Source: RUG11237 sp045119215
Lineage (GTDB): Bacteria > Bacillota > Clostridia > Lachnospirales > Lachnospiraceae
Reading direction: 5' to 3'
Assembly: GCA_045119215.1 (NCBI GenBank)
Contig: JBGVDD010000140.1
Coordinates: forward strand, 1 to 5,049
Length of the DNA stretch: 5,049 bases
The position numbers were made by a program, and so were the translations under genes. Of this stretch, positions 1 through 4,937 are shown one piece after another. The notes under the pieces were generated by a model. That model was not told the DNA's origin and made no database searches. It worked only from the letters and a program-made list of their open reading frames with translations. Within the stretch, counting starts at the first letter, position 1; every line of letters begins with the position of its first letter.

Positions 1-836
1 CCACCTGCTGTTAAAAGTGCCACAGCTGCAATCCCTATTTTAATTGCTAAACCTGTCTTTGCTGTAGCAACAGCTCCACCAGCCACTGTTCCTGCAGATG
101 CAGAAGCACTTCCACCTGCCATAGCTGTAGATGCCATTTTAATTCCAAGACTGTTACAAGATGCAGCATAAACATTTTCGACTGCCTGTACTGGCATTTT
201 GTATACTGGCTCTGCAAAAAGTCCTTTGAAAGCCAGAAGGATAATTGCTGGAGAAACAGAGCATAATTTGTATCTGTTCTGTTTTTCATGTGCTTCTATT
301 TTTTCCTTTAAGAATTTCTTTGCATAATTAAGCCTGCTCTTAATGGTGTTTGCAGAACACTCACACGCTCTTGCAATATCGTCAATCTTCATATTGTCAT
401 AGTAGAAAGCCATAACAGCCATTCTCTGTAACTCTGGAAGTTCTTCAATCATTCCTTTAACAATATCTGCTGTTGCTTTTTTGTCTACCGTCTGTTCTGG
501 AGTAGCCTCACCAGATTCCATTTCATCAAATAGGTAATCTTGTTCTTCTCCTGTAAGTAATTCTTTCTTCTTATTGAAGATTCGCATTCCCTGTCTATAC
601 ACAATACCTCCTAACCAAGCATAGACATTATTTACATCTTCAATAGACCCAATCCCTTTATAAGCCTGAATGTATGTCTCCTGTGTTAAATCTAATGCAT
701 CCTCTTCATCATGCATGACATACTTTGCCTTTGCATATACATAGGGATATGTCTGCTCATAAAATGTAGCAAAAGCAGTTTCATCTTTTGCCTGCATCCT
801 TTCAACTGCATCTTTCAATTCTTTTGTTACTGCCAT
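1..836 (-). CDS. Sigma-70 family (ECF-like) RNA polymerase sigma factor with C-terminal membrane segment, partial at left edge
   Basis: A sigma factor directs RNA polymerase to a specific set of promoters. The reverse strand reads open from an ATG at 836 to the window edge, giving 278 full codons with no stop; the 3' end is missing. Residues about 23-90 match sigma region 2, with the core-binding stretch DALDLTQETYIQAYKGI at 46-62. Residues about 127-180 match region 4, including IDDIARACECSANTIKSRLNYAKK, a helix-turn-helix for the -35 element. Residues 195-215 are hydrophobic, residues 236-262 are Ala/Gly/Ser/Thr-rich, and a likely membrane helix begins at about 264 (LAIKIGIAAVALLTAG). Soluble ECF factors usually end soon after region 4, so this belongs to the longer membrane-tethered type. 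The start at 836 is preferred because AAGGATGG lies 8 bases upstream; an in-frame ATG at 848 overlaps that RBS. The family call is firm; the regulon and inducing signal are unknown. Confidence 0.9.
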   Translation of the reverse strand, partial: MAVTKELKDAVERMQAKDETAFATFYEQTYPYVYAKAKYVMHDEEDALDLTQETYIQAYKGIGSIEDVNNVYAWLGGIVYRQGMRIFNKKKELLTGEEQDYLFDEMESGEATPEQTVDKKATADIVKGMIEELPELQRMAVMAFYYDNMKIDDIARACECSANTIKSRLNYAKKFLKEKIEAHEKQNRYKLCSVSPAIILLAFKGLFAEPVYKMPVQAVENVYAASCNSLGIKMASTAMAGGSASASAGTVAGGAVATAKTGLAIKIGIAAVALLTAG

Positions 837-844
837 AATAACGT

Positions 845-852
845 CCATCCTT
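845..852 (-). promoter_or_regulatory. Ribosome binding site of the sigma factor gene
   Basis: AAGGATGG on the reverse strand lies 8 bases before the ATG at 836. It decides between that start and the in-frame ATG at 848, which lies inside the RBS itself. Confidence 0.65.
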
Positions 853-1000
853 TTTTCTTAGTCAGATTTTCATCTGCTATATATAAGTTCATGTATAGAC
901 TAAAAAAGTTTTATAAATTTATCAATTTTTATCCGCCTTAGATTTTCTAGTTTTTTACAGTAAATTCCTACTATATTTTATCACAAGTATATTCCCCAGT

Positions 1001-1042
1001 CTATGGTAATTCATACATCCCCGTATCTGTGGCAATTCACAG
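1001..1042. repeat. Two related operator-like dyads, 26 bases apart
   Basis: The first is CTATG-GTAATT-CATAC at 1001-1016, with 4-bp arms TATG/CATA. The second is CTGTG-GCAATT-CACAG at 1027-1042, with perfect 5-bp arms. Both have a 6-base spacer containing AATT. Over 15 bases the two copies match at 12 positions as direct repeats. The same architecture twice, upstream of a sigma gene, suggests a dimeric regulator binding site. The arms resemble the TGTG-N6-CACA core of CRP/FNR-type sites, but no regulator can be named. Confidence 0.35.
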
Positions 1043-1070
1043 TTACTGTACACTCTTCCCATATAACCAA

Positions 1071-1111
1071 AATATTATTAACAACTTGCAATCCATGTAT
1101 ATAATAATATT
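1071..1111. repeat. AT-only 10-bp inverted repeat
   Basis: AATATTATTA at 1071-1080 is perfectly complementary to TAATAATATT at 1102-1111, with a 21-base loop. The stem contains only A-T pairs and is weak as RNA. It may be part of the end region of the leftward gene remnant, or chance in AT-rich DNA. Confidence 0.3.
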
Positions 1112-1113
1112 GA

Positions 1114-1145
1114 ACCACTGAACCCGCAGATGCGATGTAGGTGGT
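1114..1145. terminator. Hairpin just beyond the stop of the leftward gene remnant
   Basis: ACCAC at 1114-1118 pairs with GTGGT at 1141-1145, and an inner CGC/GCG stem (1125-1127 with 1132-1134) closes on an AGAT loop. It starts within 10 bases of the reverse-strand stop at 1154. A T-run (1147-1151) follows on the plus-strand side; the reverse-strand side is followed only by TTCAATATT. It may be a bidirectional or weak terminator for the leftward gene. Confidence 0.3.
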
Positions 1146-1153
1146 GTTTTTAT

Positions 1154-1330
1154 TTACTTCGGATATATTACATGTCCATATGGGTTTGACTCATTTGCTT
1201 TCAGGTTTAATCGATCTGAATTTTTTAATGTAGCCATTACTCTTTTTACGAATGTGTCATCAATCACATTTGCAACACGCTTTGGTATTACTTCATGCCT
1301 GTATTCCAACTTAAAATACAAATGAATAAA
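1154..1330 (-). pseudogene. 3' remnant of an unidentified host gene, cut at the transposon left end
   Basis: The reverse strand is open from 1339 to a TAA at 1154-1156. About 59 codons lie outside the proposed element. The peptide has a natural protein composition, with FKLEYRHEVIPKRVANVIDD, then FVKRVMATLKNSDRLNLK, and the ending NPYGHVIYPK. There is no start codon or RBS at its beginning; the frame is closed by a TGA at 1340-1342, about 10 bases inside the element. That is what is expected of the C-terminal part of a gene whose beginning was separated by the insertion. The family is not recognised. The matching N-terminal part may be the partial frame at 4938-5049. It could also be an older fragment, or a chance open frame. 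Confidence 0.4.
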
Positions 1331-1354
1331 TGTTACGCGTCAAATTATAATTCC

Positions 1355-1367
1355 TACCTGCTGTAAA
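1355..1367 (+). repeat. Left 13-bp inverted repeat of the transposon
   Basis: TACCTGCTGTAAA is exactly complementary to 4872-4884. A CCGCAGAT motif follows at 1372-1379, the same motif that occurs three times inverted in the right end. It is likely a binding site for the transposase or the HTH protein. Confidence 0.75.
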
Positions 1368-1371
1368 TATA

Positions 1372-1379
1372 CCGCAGAT
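1372..1379 (+). repeat. Left-end CCGCAGAT motif
   Basis: The local sequence ACCGCAGATTAAATC closely matches the inverted right-end copy ACCGCAGATAAAATC (4839-4854 region), differing at one base. It sits 17 bases from the start of the 13-bp repeat. It is inferred to be one of the repeated sites that assemble the transposition complex. Confidence 0.6.
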
Positions 1380-1487
1380 TAAATCCGTCATCTTCTTCAT
1401 ATTGTCTATTCTAATGTGCTGTTTTATCCTGCACATTTTTATTATGTTTAAGCCACTGATTACCGATATTCTTTGTGTAACTAAAAA

Positions 1488-1526
1488 AGAGAAAGAACCC
1501 AACCGTCCAAAGTTTGCTCTTTCTCT
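1488..1526 (-). terminator. Hairpin with reverse-strand T-run inside the left end
   Basis: AGAGAAAGA at 1488-1496 pairs perfectly with TCTTTCTCT at 1518-1526 (9 bp, 21-base loop). Read on the reverse strand, the stem is followed directly by a run of six T (1483-1488), as in an intrinsic terminator. It would stop leftward transcripts leaving the element. The stem is A/T-rich, so strength is uncertain. Confidence 0.4.
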
Positions 1527-1611
1527 CACACACAGCGATGCCGGCAGTGCCAAAACAGGATCAAGTCCTACTCACTATGGCTTCTGCACATAGGCAACCA
1601 CTTACTCTATT

Positions 1612-2238
1612 ATGATAAGAAAAAACTCACTATTTTGCAAGCTATTTCGAATAAAAATTTCATCAAAATCGGTTTTTCAGCAATTCATGCCTCTTTTCAA
1701 AACTGAACTTGAAACCTGTCCTGTTTGTGAATCTGCCGGAAATCTTAAAATCCACAGCTATTACAAACGTAATCTTATTGATTTCATCGATGGCAGGGTA
1801 GTCCATCTTGAGATTACCATTACACGTATTCAATGCGACAGCTGTGGATCCACACATGCAGTCCTTCCCGATTTCATTATTCCATACTGTTCCTACAGTC
1901 TCTTCTTTATTCTCCGGGTCTTAGGTTCATATTTTTTATATTTTTATTCCGTTGAAAAACTTTGTGAAAAGTTTTCCATTACACAGAAACAGCTCTACAA
2001 ATGGACTGCTCTCTTTCGTATGCACAAAGCACAGTGGCTTGGTTTCATAGAAGATCTGGAGGTTTCATCCCGGACTTTTCTGTTCCGGCTGGGAAAAATG
2101 GAGCATTACTCAGCCTTTGCTTCCGGTTTTGTTTCCATGTTCGGTTTTTCATTTCTACAGGCTCATGCCAACCCCAAAAACGCAGTTTACTGCCAGCATG
2201 TTTTTTCTCCGGATTATCAGATTTCCATGACCACGTAA
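1612..2238 (+). CDS. Zinc-ribbon/helix-turn-helix transposon accessory protein (DUF6431-like)
   Basis: This is the first gene of the transposon, 208 residues. CPVC at 36-39 and CDSC at 75-78 form a four-cysteine zinc ribbon, followed by GSTHAVLPDFIIPYCSYS (79-96), a pattern I associate with DUF6431 proteins of Firmicutes; that name is from memory. Residues 113-136 (VEKLCEKFSITQKQLYKWTALFR) look like a helix-turn-helix. There is no DDE triad, so it is not the transposase. It may bind the element ends or choose targets, a role taken by TniQ/TnsD in related systems, but that is inference. The start is uncertain: no RBS precedes 1612, and an in-frame ATG at 1687 (residue 26) would give MPLFKTELETCPVC, with the first 25 residues perhaps untranslated. 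It ends 67 bases before the transposase. Confidence 0.75.
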   Translation: MIRKNSLFCKLFRIKISSKSVFQQFMPLFKTELETCPVCESAGNLKIHSYYKRNLIDFIDGRVVHLEITITRIQCDSCGSTHAVLPDFIIPYCSYSLFFILRVLGSYFLYFYSVEKLCEKFSITQKQLYKWTALFRMHKAQWLGFIEDLEVSSRTFLFRLGKMEHYSAFASGFVSMFGFSFLQAHANPKNAVYCQHVFSPDYQISMTT

Positions 2239-2290
2239 CTGTACCGGTGACCTGCCTGCTTCTTCCTTTTATTATTAGAGTATCAAACAA

Positions 2291-2297
2291 AAGGAGG
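2291..2297 (+). promoter_or_regulatory. Ribosome binding site of the transposase gene
   Basis: AAGGAGG lies 8 bases before the ATG at 2306. This near-perfect site fixes the transposase start. Confidence 0.8.
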
Positions 2298-2802
2298 ATA
2301 TTTTCATGACAAAAAATGAAGAAACTTTAAAAAATGCAGTCGCCATAGCGGAATTTCGCTTCGGCCTTATTGCTCCTGTCATACAGGGGCTTTTTCCTGA
2401 TGCCTCGGCCACGGCTTATTATAAGCGTATTGCCGAAAATAACTTTACACTGCCGGATGGAACCGTCAAAAAATTCAGTTACAAAACCATTGAGGACTGG
2501 GCCACACGGTATAAAGCCGGCGGTCTTGAACAGCTTATGCCACGCACCCGTTCTGATAAAGGGAATTCCAGGGCACTTAACGATGAGGCCATTGCTGAAA
2601 TTTACCGTGTAAAAGAACTTTTTCCCAAAATGAATGCCACACAGATTTACCAGCACCTTGTCAGGAACAGCTTTCTTTCTGCTTCCGTAAGTGTAGATTC
2701 TGTCCAGCGGTTTATCCGAAAAAATGATTTAAAATCTGCACGCAATCCAAATCTCCGTGACAGGAAAGCTTTTGAGGAAGATGCATTTGGAAAGATGTGG
2801 CA

Positions 2803-2824
2803 CACCGCAGGCGTACCTTGTGTA
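2803..2824 (+). other. 22-base insertion disrupting the transposase
   Basis: These 22 bases interrupt the codon between Trp and Ala-Asp (TGG CA | A GCT GAC). Deleting them rejoins both halves in frame as MWQAD. The border is ambiguous by one base, because 2802-2823 gives the same product. ACAC at 2802-2805 is complementary to GTGT at 2820-2823, so the ends of the insertion form a small dyad. No second copy was seen in the window. Confidence 0.7.
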
Positions 2825-3583
2825 AGCTGACACCTGTTATATTGCCCACATCACCGAAAACGGTATTTCAAGACAGGTTTACTGCATGGCCATTATTGAT
2901 GACCATTCCAGAATGCTTGTTGGTTCCGGAATGTTTTACAATGACAATGCCTGTAACTTTCAAAAAATACTAAAGGAAGCCATTGCCACTTATGGATGTA
3001 TTCCTTCCAAACTTCTTGTGGACAACGGAGGACCCTATGCCAACGAACAGCTTTCCATGATCTGTGTTTCCCTTGGTATCAGTCTGATCCATACACGCGT
3101 AAGGGATGGAGCCAGCAAAGGCAAATCGGAAAGGCAGTGGCGCACCATGAAATCCACCTGGATTCATACCATTGATACAACAAAGATTACATCTCTTGAC
3201 CGTTTCAATGAAATGCTGAAGGATTATGTAAGAAACTACAACACCTCCTATCATTCCGGGATTGATACCACTCCCATGACACGTTTTCAGAACACCTGTC
3301 AGAATGTCCGCCATCCGCTTTCACGGGAATGGCTTGATGAGTGTTTTTACAACCGGATCTTTCGTAAAGTCAGAAATGATTCCACGGTTTCCATTTTCAA
3401 TGTATGTTATGACGTGCCCATGCAGTTTATTAAAATGAAAGTTGAAATACGGTTCCTTCCGGATGATATGGAAAATGCCTATATTTTGTACGAAAACACG
3501 AAATCCCCAATCCGCAGGACTAACCGCAATGACAACTGCCACACAAAACGCAACAATCCGGCAACCCTTGATTACTCTAAGTT

Positions 3584-3589
3584 AGGAGG
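3584..3589 (+). promoter_or_regulatory. Ribosome binding site of the ATPase gene, inside the transposase 3' end
   Basis: AGGAGG lies 9 bases before the ATG at 3599 and inside the last codons of the transposase. The ATPase can therefore be translated independently even though the transposase frame is broken. Confidence 0.75.
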
Positions 3590-3598
3590 TAACAATTA

Positions 3599-4408
3599 AT
3601 GTATAATTCTTTTTATGAACTTCATTCAAATCCTTTTGACAAGCAACAGTTTTCTGAAAATGACTGCTTCCGTTCCAATGACTTTGAACAGATGACTGCA
3701 CGGCTAAATTTTCTCAAAGAAACACGCGGTATTGGTGTTTTTACTGCCAGACCCGGTATGGGAAAATCTTATGCTCTCCGTTGTTTTGCAAAAAGTCTGA
3801 ATCCGAACATGTACCACATGGAATACATCTGCCTTTCCACTGTCAGTGTTTCTGAATTTTACAAACAGTTCTGTCAGGTGCTTGGGGTCAGCGGAAATGG
3901 TGGTAAAACCGGTATGTTCCGTGCCATTCAGGAACAGATTTATTATCTTTACAAAGAAAAACGGCAACCCCTTCTTCTTGCTGTTGATGAAGCACAGTAC
4001 CTGAATACCGGCATTCTTAATGATATCAAAATGCTCATGAATTACGGCTATGACTCCCTAAATTGTTTTACACTTATTTTATGCGGGGAGTCCTACCTGC
4101 AGGATACACTGCGAAAACCGGTACATGAGGCATTAAACCAACGTATTACTGTACGTTATAATTATGAAGGACTTTCCGATGCTGAAGTTCCTGAATATAT
4201 CAGGCATAAACTAAAAAGTGCAGGTGCTGCTCCTTCTGTTATAAATGATGCCGCCCTGTCCGCCATTCACGGCTATGTACAGGGAAATCCCCGTATCATA
4301 GATAACCTCATGACGGATGCCTTAAATATCGGTGCCCAGCTTCAAAAAAAGGTCATTGACGAAGAAGTTATCCTTGCTGCTGTTTCCAATCAGAATCCGT
4401 TTGCCTAG
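3599..4408 (+). CDS. ExeA/TniB-type AAA+ ATPase, transposition regulator
   Basis: This 269-residue protein should be the ATP-dependent partner of the transposase. In related systems (MuB, TnsC, TniB, IstB) such proteins bind target DNA and activate or direct the transposase. The N-terminus MYNSFYELHSNPFD is typical of the ExeA/GspA-like family. The Walker A motif is ARPGMGKS (50-57), with Ala where the first Gly is usual. Walker B is LLLAVDEAQ (125-133), a sensor-1-like stretch is TLILCGE (158-164), a likely arginine finger lies in NQRITVRY (180-187), and a sensor-2-like NPRIIDNLM is at 230-238. No membrane segment is seen. The frame is intact and full length. It overlaps the transposase stop by one base (TAATG) and ends in a TAG lying within the next gene's RBS, so it is translationally coupled on both sides. 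Secretion ExeA is excluded by context and the lack of a peptidoglycan-binding tail. Confidence 0.9.
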   Translation: MYNSFYELHSNPFDKQQFSENDCFRSNDFEQMTARLNFLKETRGIGVFTARPGMGKSYALRCFAKSLNPNMYHMEYICLSTVSVSEFYKQFCQVLGVSGNGGKTGMFRAIQEQIYYLYKEKRQPLLLAVDEAQYLNTGILNDIKMLMNYGYDSLNCFTLILCGESYLQDTLRKPVHEALNQRITVRYNYEGLSDAEVPEYIRHKLKSAGAAPSVINDAALSAIHGYVQGNPRIIDNLMTDALNIGAQLQKKVIDEEVILAAVSNQNPFA

Positions 4409-4412
4409 GAGG
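4407..4412 (+). promoter_or_regulatory. Ribosome binding site overlapping the ATPase stop codon
   Basis: AGGAGG begins inside the TAG stop at 4406-4408 and lies 7 bases before the ATG at 4420. The overlap suggests coupled translation of the ATPase and the last gene. Confidence 0.75.
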
Positions 4413-4419
4413 TGTTTTC

Positions 4420-4737
4420 ATGATTTTTGAATGTAATACCGGCCTGACCTGTGGCAAAAAAATCTGGTCCGGGGAACTCACCATTCTCTCCCGGAGTCCT
4501 TACCACAAAGAAGCTGTCATCACTGCCAGGGGAACACGTTTCCACATCATTACAGGTTCTTATAAATACGGTAACTATCTTTGTGTTCCCAACATGGACT
4601 TCGGCTGTGAGCTTTCTTTTTTATCCGATACTTTTTGGAATGCTGAAAAAATATCACAACATCTGGATAACCCTTTTGATGTTGAAAGTCTTGTGTCCGG
4701 AATTAAAGCACTTGGAAGTCTTGATGAAACTATATAA
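4420..4737 (+). CDS. Small protein of unknown function, last gene of the transposon (possibly DUF6618-like)
   Basis: This 105-residue protein has an excellent RBS and is coupled to the ATPase, so it is a real gene. No catalytic motif, signal peptide or membrane helix is visible. It is rich in beta-type segments: KKIWSGELTILSRS (13-26), EAVITARGTRFHIITGSYKYG (31-51) and NYLCVPNMDFGCEL (52-65). A more helical tail follows, with FWNAEKISQHLDNPF (72-86) and SLVSGIKALGSL (90-101). Three cysteines (5, 11, 55) and one at 63 do not form an obvious zinc site. The pattern reminds me of proteins labelled DUF6618 in Lachnospiraceae, recalled from memory and unverified. Its place in the operon suggests a transposition accessory role or an anti-restriction or regulatory role; neither can be seen from the sequence. 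A frame at 4451-4744 in another phase is a shadow. Confidence 0.7.
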   Translation: MIFECNTGLTCGKKIWSGELTILSRSPYHKEAVITARGTRFHIITGSYKYGNYLCVPNMDFGCELSFLSDTFWNAEKISQHLDNPFDVESLVSGIKALGSLDETI

Positions 4738-4749
4738 ATTTTAACCCCA

Positions 4750-4777
4750 TAAGGTCACGATTTATTTCGTGGCCTTA
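4750..4777 (+). terminator. Strong hairpin after the transposon operon
   Basis: TAAGGTCACGA at 4750-4760 pairs with TCGTGGCCTTA at 4767-4777: 11 pairs, one of them a T-G wobble, with a TTTATT loop. It begins 13 bases after the last stop codon. No proper T-run follows, so it may be a weak terminator or an RNA 3' end stabiliser. It shares bases 4774-4777 with the next inverted repeat. Confidence 0.5.
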
Positions 4778-4814
4778 ATTCAATCCAATCCTTCTTATAT
4801 TGAACTGAATTAAG
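4774..4814. repeat. 9-bp inverted repeat overlapping the terminator hairpin
   Basis: CTTAATTCA at 4774-4782 is perfectly complementary to TGAATTAAG at 4806-4814, with a 23-base loop that itself contains CAAT/ATTG. It cannot form together with the full hairpin at 4750-4777. Confidence 0.4.
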
Positions 4815-4860
4815 ACTGCGAGTATCTGCGGTTTGTCCTGATTTTATCTGCGGTTGGCCT

Positions 4861-4880
4861 CTTTACCGCACTTTACAGCA
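4861..4880 (+). repeat. Tandem decamer repeat in the right end
   Basis: CTTTACCGCA is followed immediately by CTTTACAGCA (9 of 10 identical). The second copy overlaps the 13-bp inverted repeat. It may extend the array of protein binding sites. Confidence 0.45.
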
Positions 4881-4930
4881 GGTAAATTTGCCTAAAATAA
4901 TCTGCGGAAATCGCCTGGTATAAAGTGCGG
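4866..4930. repeat. Inverted repeat CCGCACTTTA inside the right end
   Basis: CCGCACTTTA at 4866-4875 is perfectly complementary to TAAAGTGCGG at 4921-4930. With two mismatches the match extends to 17 bases (4866-4882 with 4914-4930). It brackets the last 70 bases of the element; its role is unknown. Confidence 0.5.
4872..4884 (-). repeat. Right 13-bp inverted repeat of the transposon
   Basis: TTTACAGCAGGTA is the exact complement of 1355-1367, pairing the two ends of the element. Confidence 0.75.
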
Positions 4931-4937
4931 CTTAACA

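Larger units (their letters stand above)
837..1153. other. Intergenic region upstream of the sigma factor gene
   Basis: This stretch of just over 300 bases has no convincing gene. It should hold the sigma gene promoter. It is very AT-rich around 878-925, with TATATA at 880-885 and TTGATA at 920-925 on the reverse strand, but no well-spaced -35/-10 pair is visible, so no promoter is called. It also contains two operator-like dyads (1001-1042), an AT-only inverted repeat (1071-1111) and a GC-richer hairpin (1114-1145), listed separately. Confidence 0.5.
2306..3599 (+). pseudogene. DDE (rve/Mu-TniA-like) transposase, frame broken by a 22-base insertion
   Basis: The catalytic protein of the element cuts and joins transposon ends. 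The first frame (2306-2830) carries an N-terminal helix-turn-helix, with SYKTIEDWATRYKAGGLEQLMPR at residues about 58-80, and a second DNA-binding region around 100-140. It then reads KMW and runs into unrelated residues and a TGA at 2828-2830. The +1 frame carries the rest to a TAA at 3597-3599. Removing 22 bases (2803-2824) restores KMWQADTCYIAHITENG. The Asp of QAD (2829-2831) is the expected first catalytic residue. The second is in LLVDNGGPY (codon 3021-3023) and the Glu is in KSERQWRTMK (codon 3129-3131), giving D-35-E spacing. The ATG at 2886 has no RBS and is an internal Met rather than a true start. The last base is shared with the ATPase start. As read, no product contains the full DDE triad, so this copy should be inactive unless complemented. 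Confidence 0.88.
4824..4907 (-). repeat. Right-end array of CCGCAGAT motifs
   Basis: ATCTGCGG occurs at 4824-4831, 4846-4853 and 4900-4907, all inverted relative to the left-end copy at 1372-1379. The motif-to-motif distances are 22 and 54 bases, and the 13-bp repeat (4872-4884) lies between the second and third. Multiple asymmetric binding sites in the ends are typical of transposons using a Mu/Tn7/Tn5053-type transposase. Confidence 0.65.
1331..4937 (+). mobile_element. Compact four-gene DDE/AAA+ transposon (Tn5053/Mu/IS21-like logic), probably non-autonomous
   Basis: Four rightward genes, one of them broken, lie between inverted ends. A perfect 13-bp inverted repeat, TACCTGCTGTAAA, is at 1355-1367, with its complement at 4872-4884. 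Outside it, TGTTACGC at 1331 faces GCTTAACA ending at 4937; these match at 7 of 8 positions and give the TG...CA ends typical of this transposase superfamily. The flanking five bases are ATAAA (1326-1330) and TTAAA (4938-4942), an imperfect candidate target duplication. The content is a DDE transposase with an adjoining ExeA/TniB-like ATPase, a zinc-ribbon/HTH protein before them and a small unknown protein after them. No cargo, resolvase or TnsA-type endonuclease is visible. The element itself is firmly supported; the exact borders are inferred, and the 13-bp repeats lie at unequal distances from them (24 versus 53 bases). Confidence 0.8.

Noticed and set aside
711..941. Plus-strand frame opposite the start of the sigma gene, and minus-strand frame 47-289 inside it
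   Set aside because: Both are shadows of the clearly coding sigma factor frame.
1124..1131. A CCGCAGAT motif identical to the transposon end motifs, but outside the proposed left border
   Set aside because: It is within the hairpin after the host gene remnant and more than 200 bases from the end, with no other end features near it; chance similarity is the simpler reading.
1311..1611. Short open frames on both strands in the left end (1402-1593 plus, 1311-1553 minus)
   Set aside because: They overlap each other, cross the element border or the terminator-like hairpin, have no ribosome binding site and show no recognisable protein character.
2795..2831. Programmed translational bypass over the 22-base insertion
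   Set aside because: There is no matching take-off and landing codon, and the dyad is only 4 bp. A plain insertion mutation explains the data.
2886..3599. A separate gene starting at the ATG at 2886
   Set aside because: It has no ribosome binding site, begins in the middle of the rve fold, and upstream bases in the same frame already encode conserved residues (DTCYIAHITENG). It is the 3' half of the broken transposase.
3704..3967. Reverse-strand frames under the transposase and ATPase genes
   Set aside because: They are shadows of well-supported genes on the plus strand, with no start signals.
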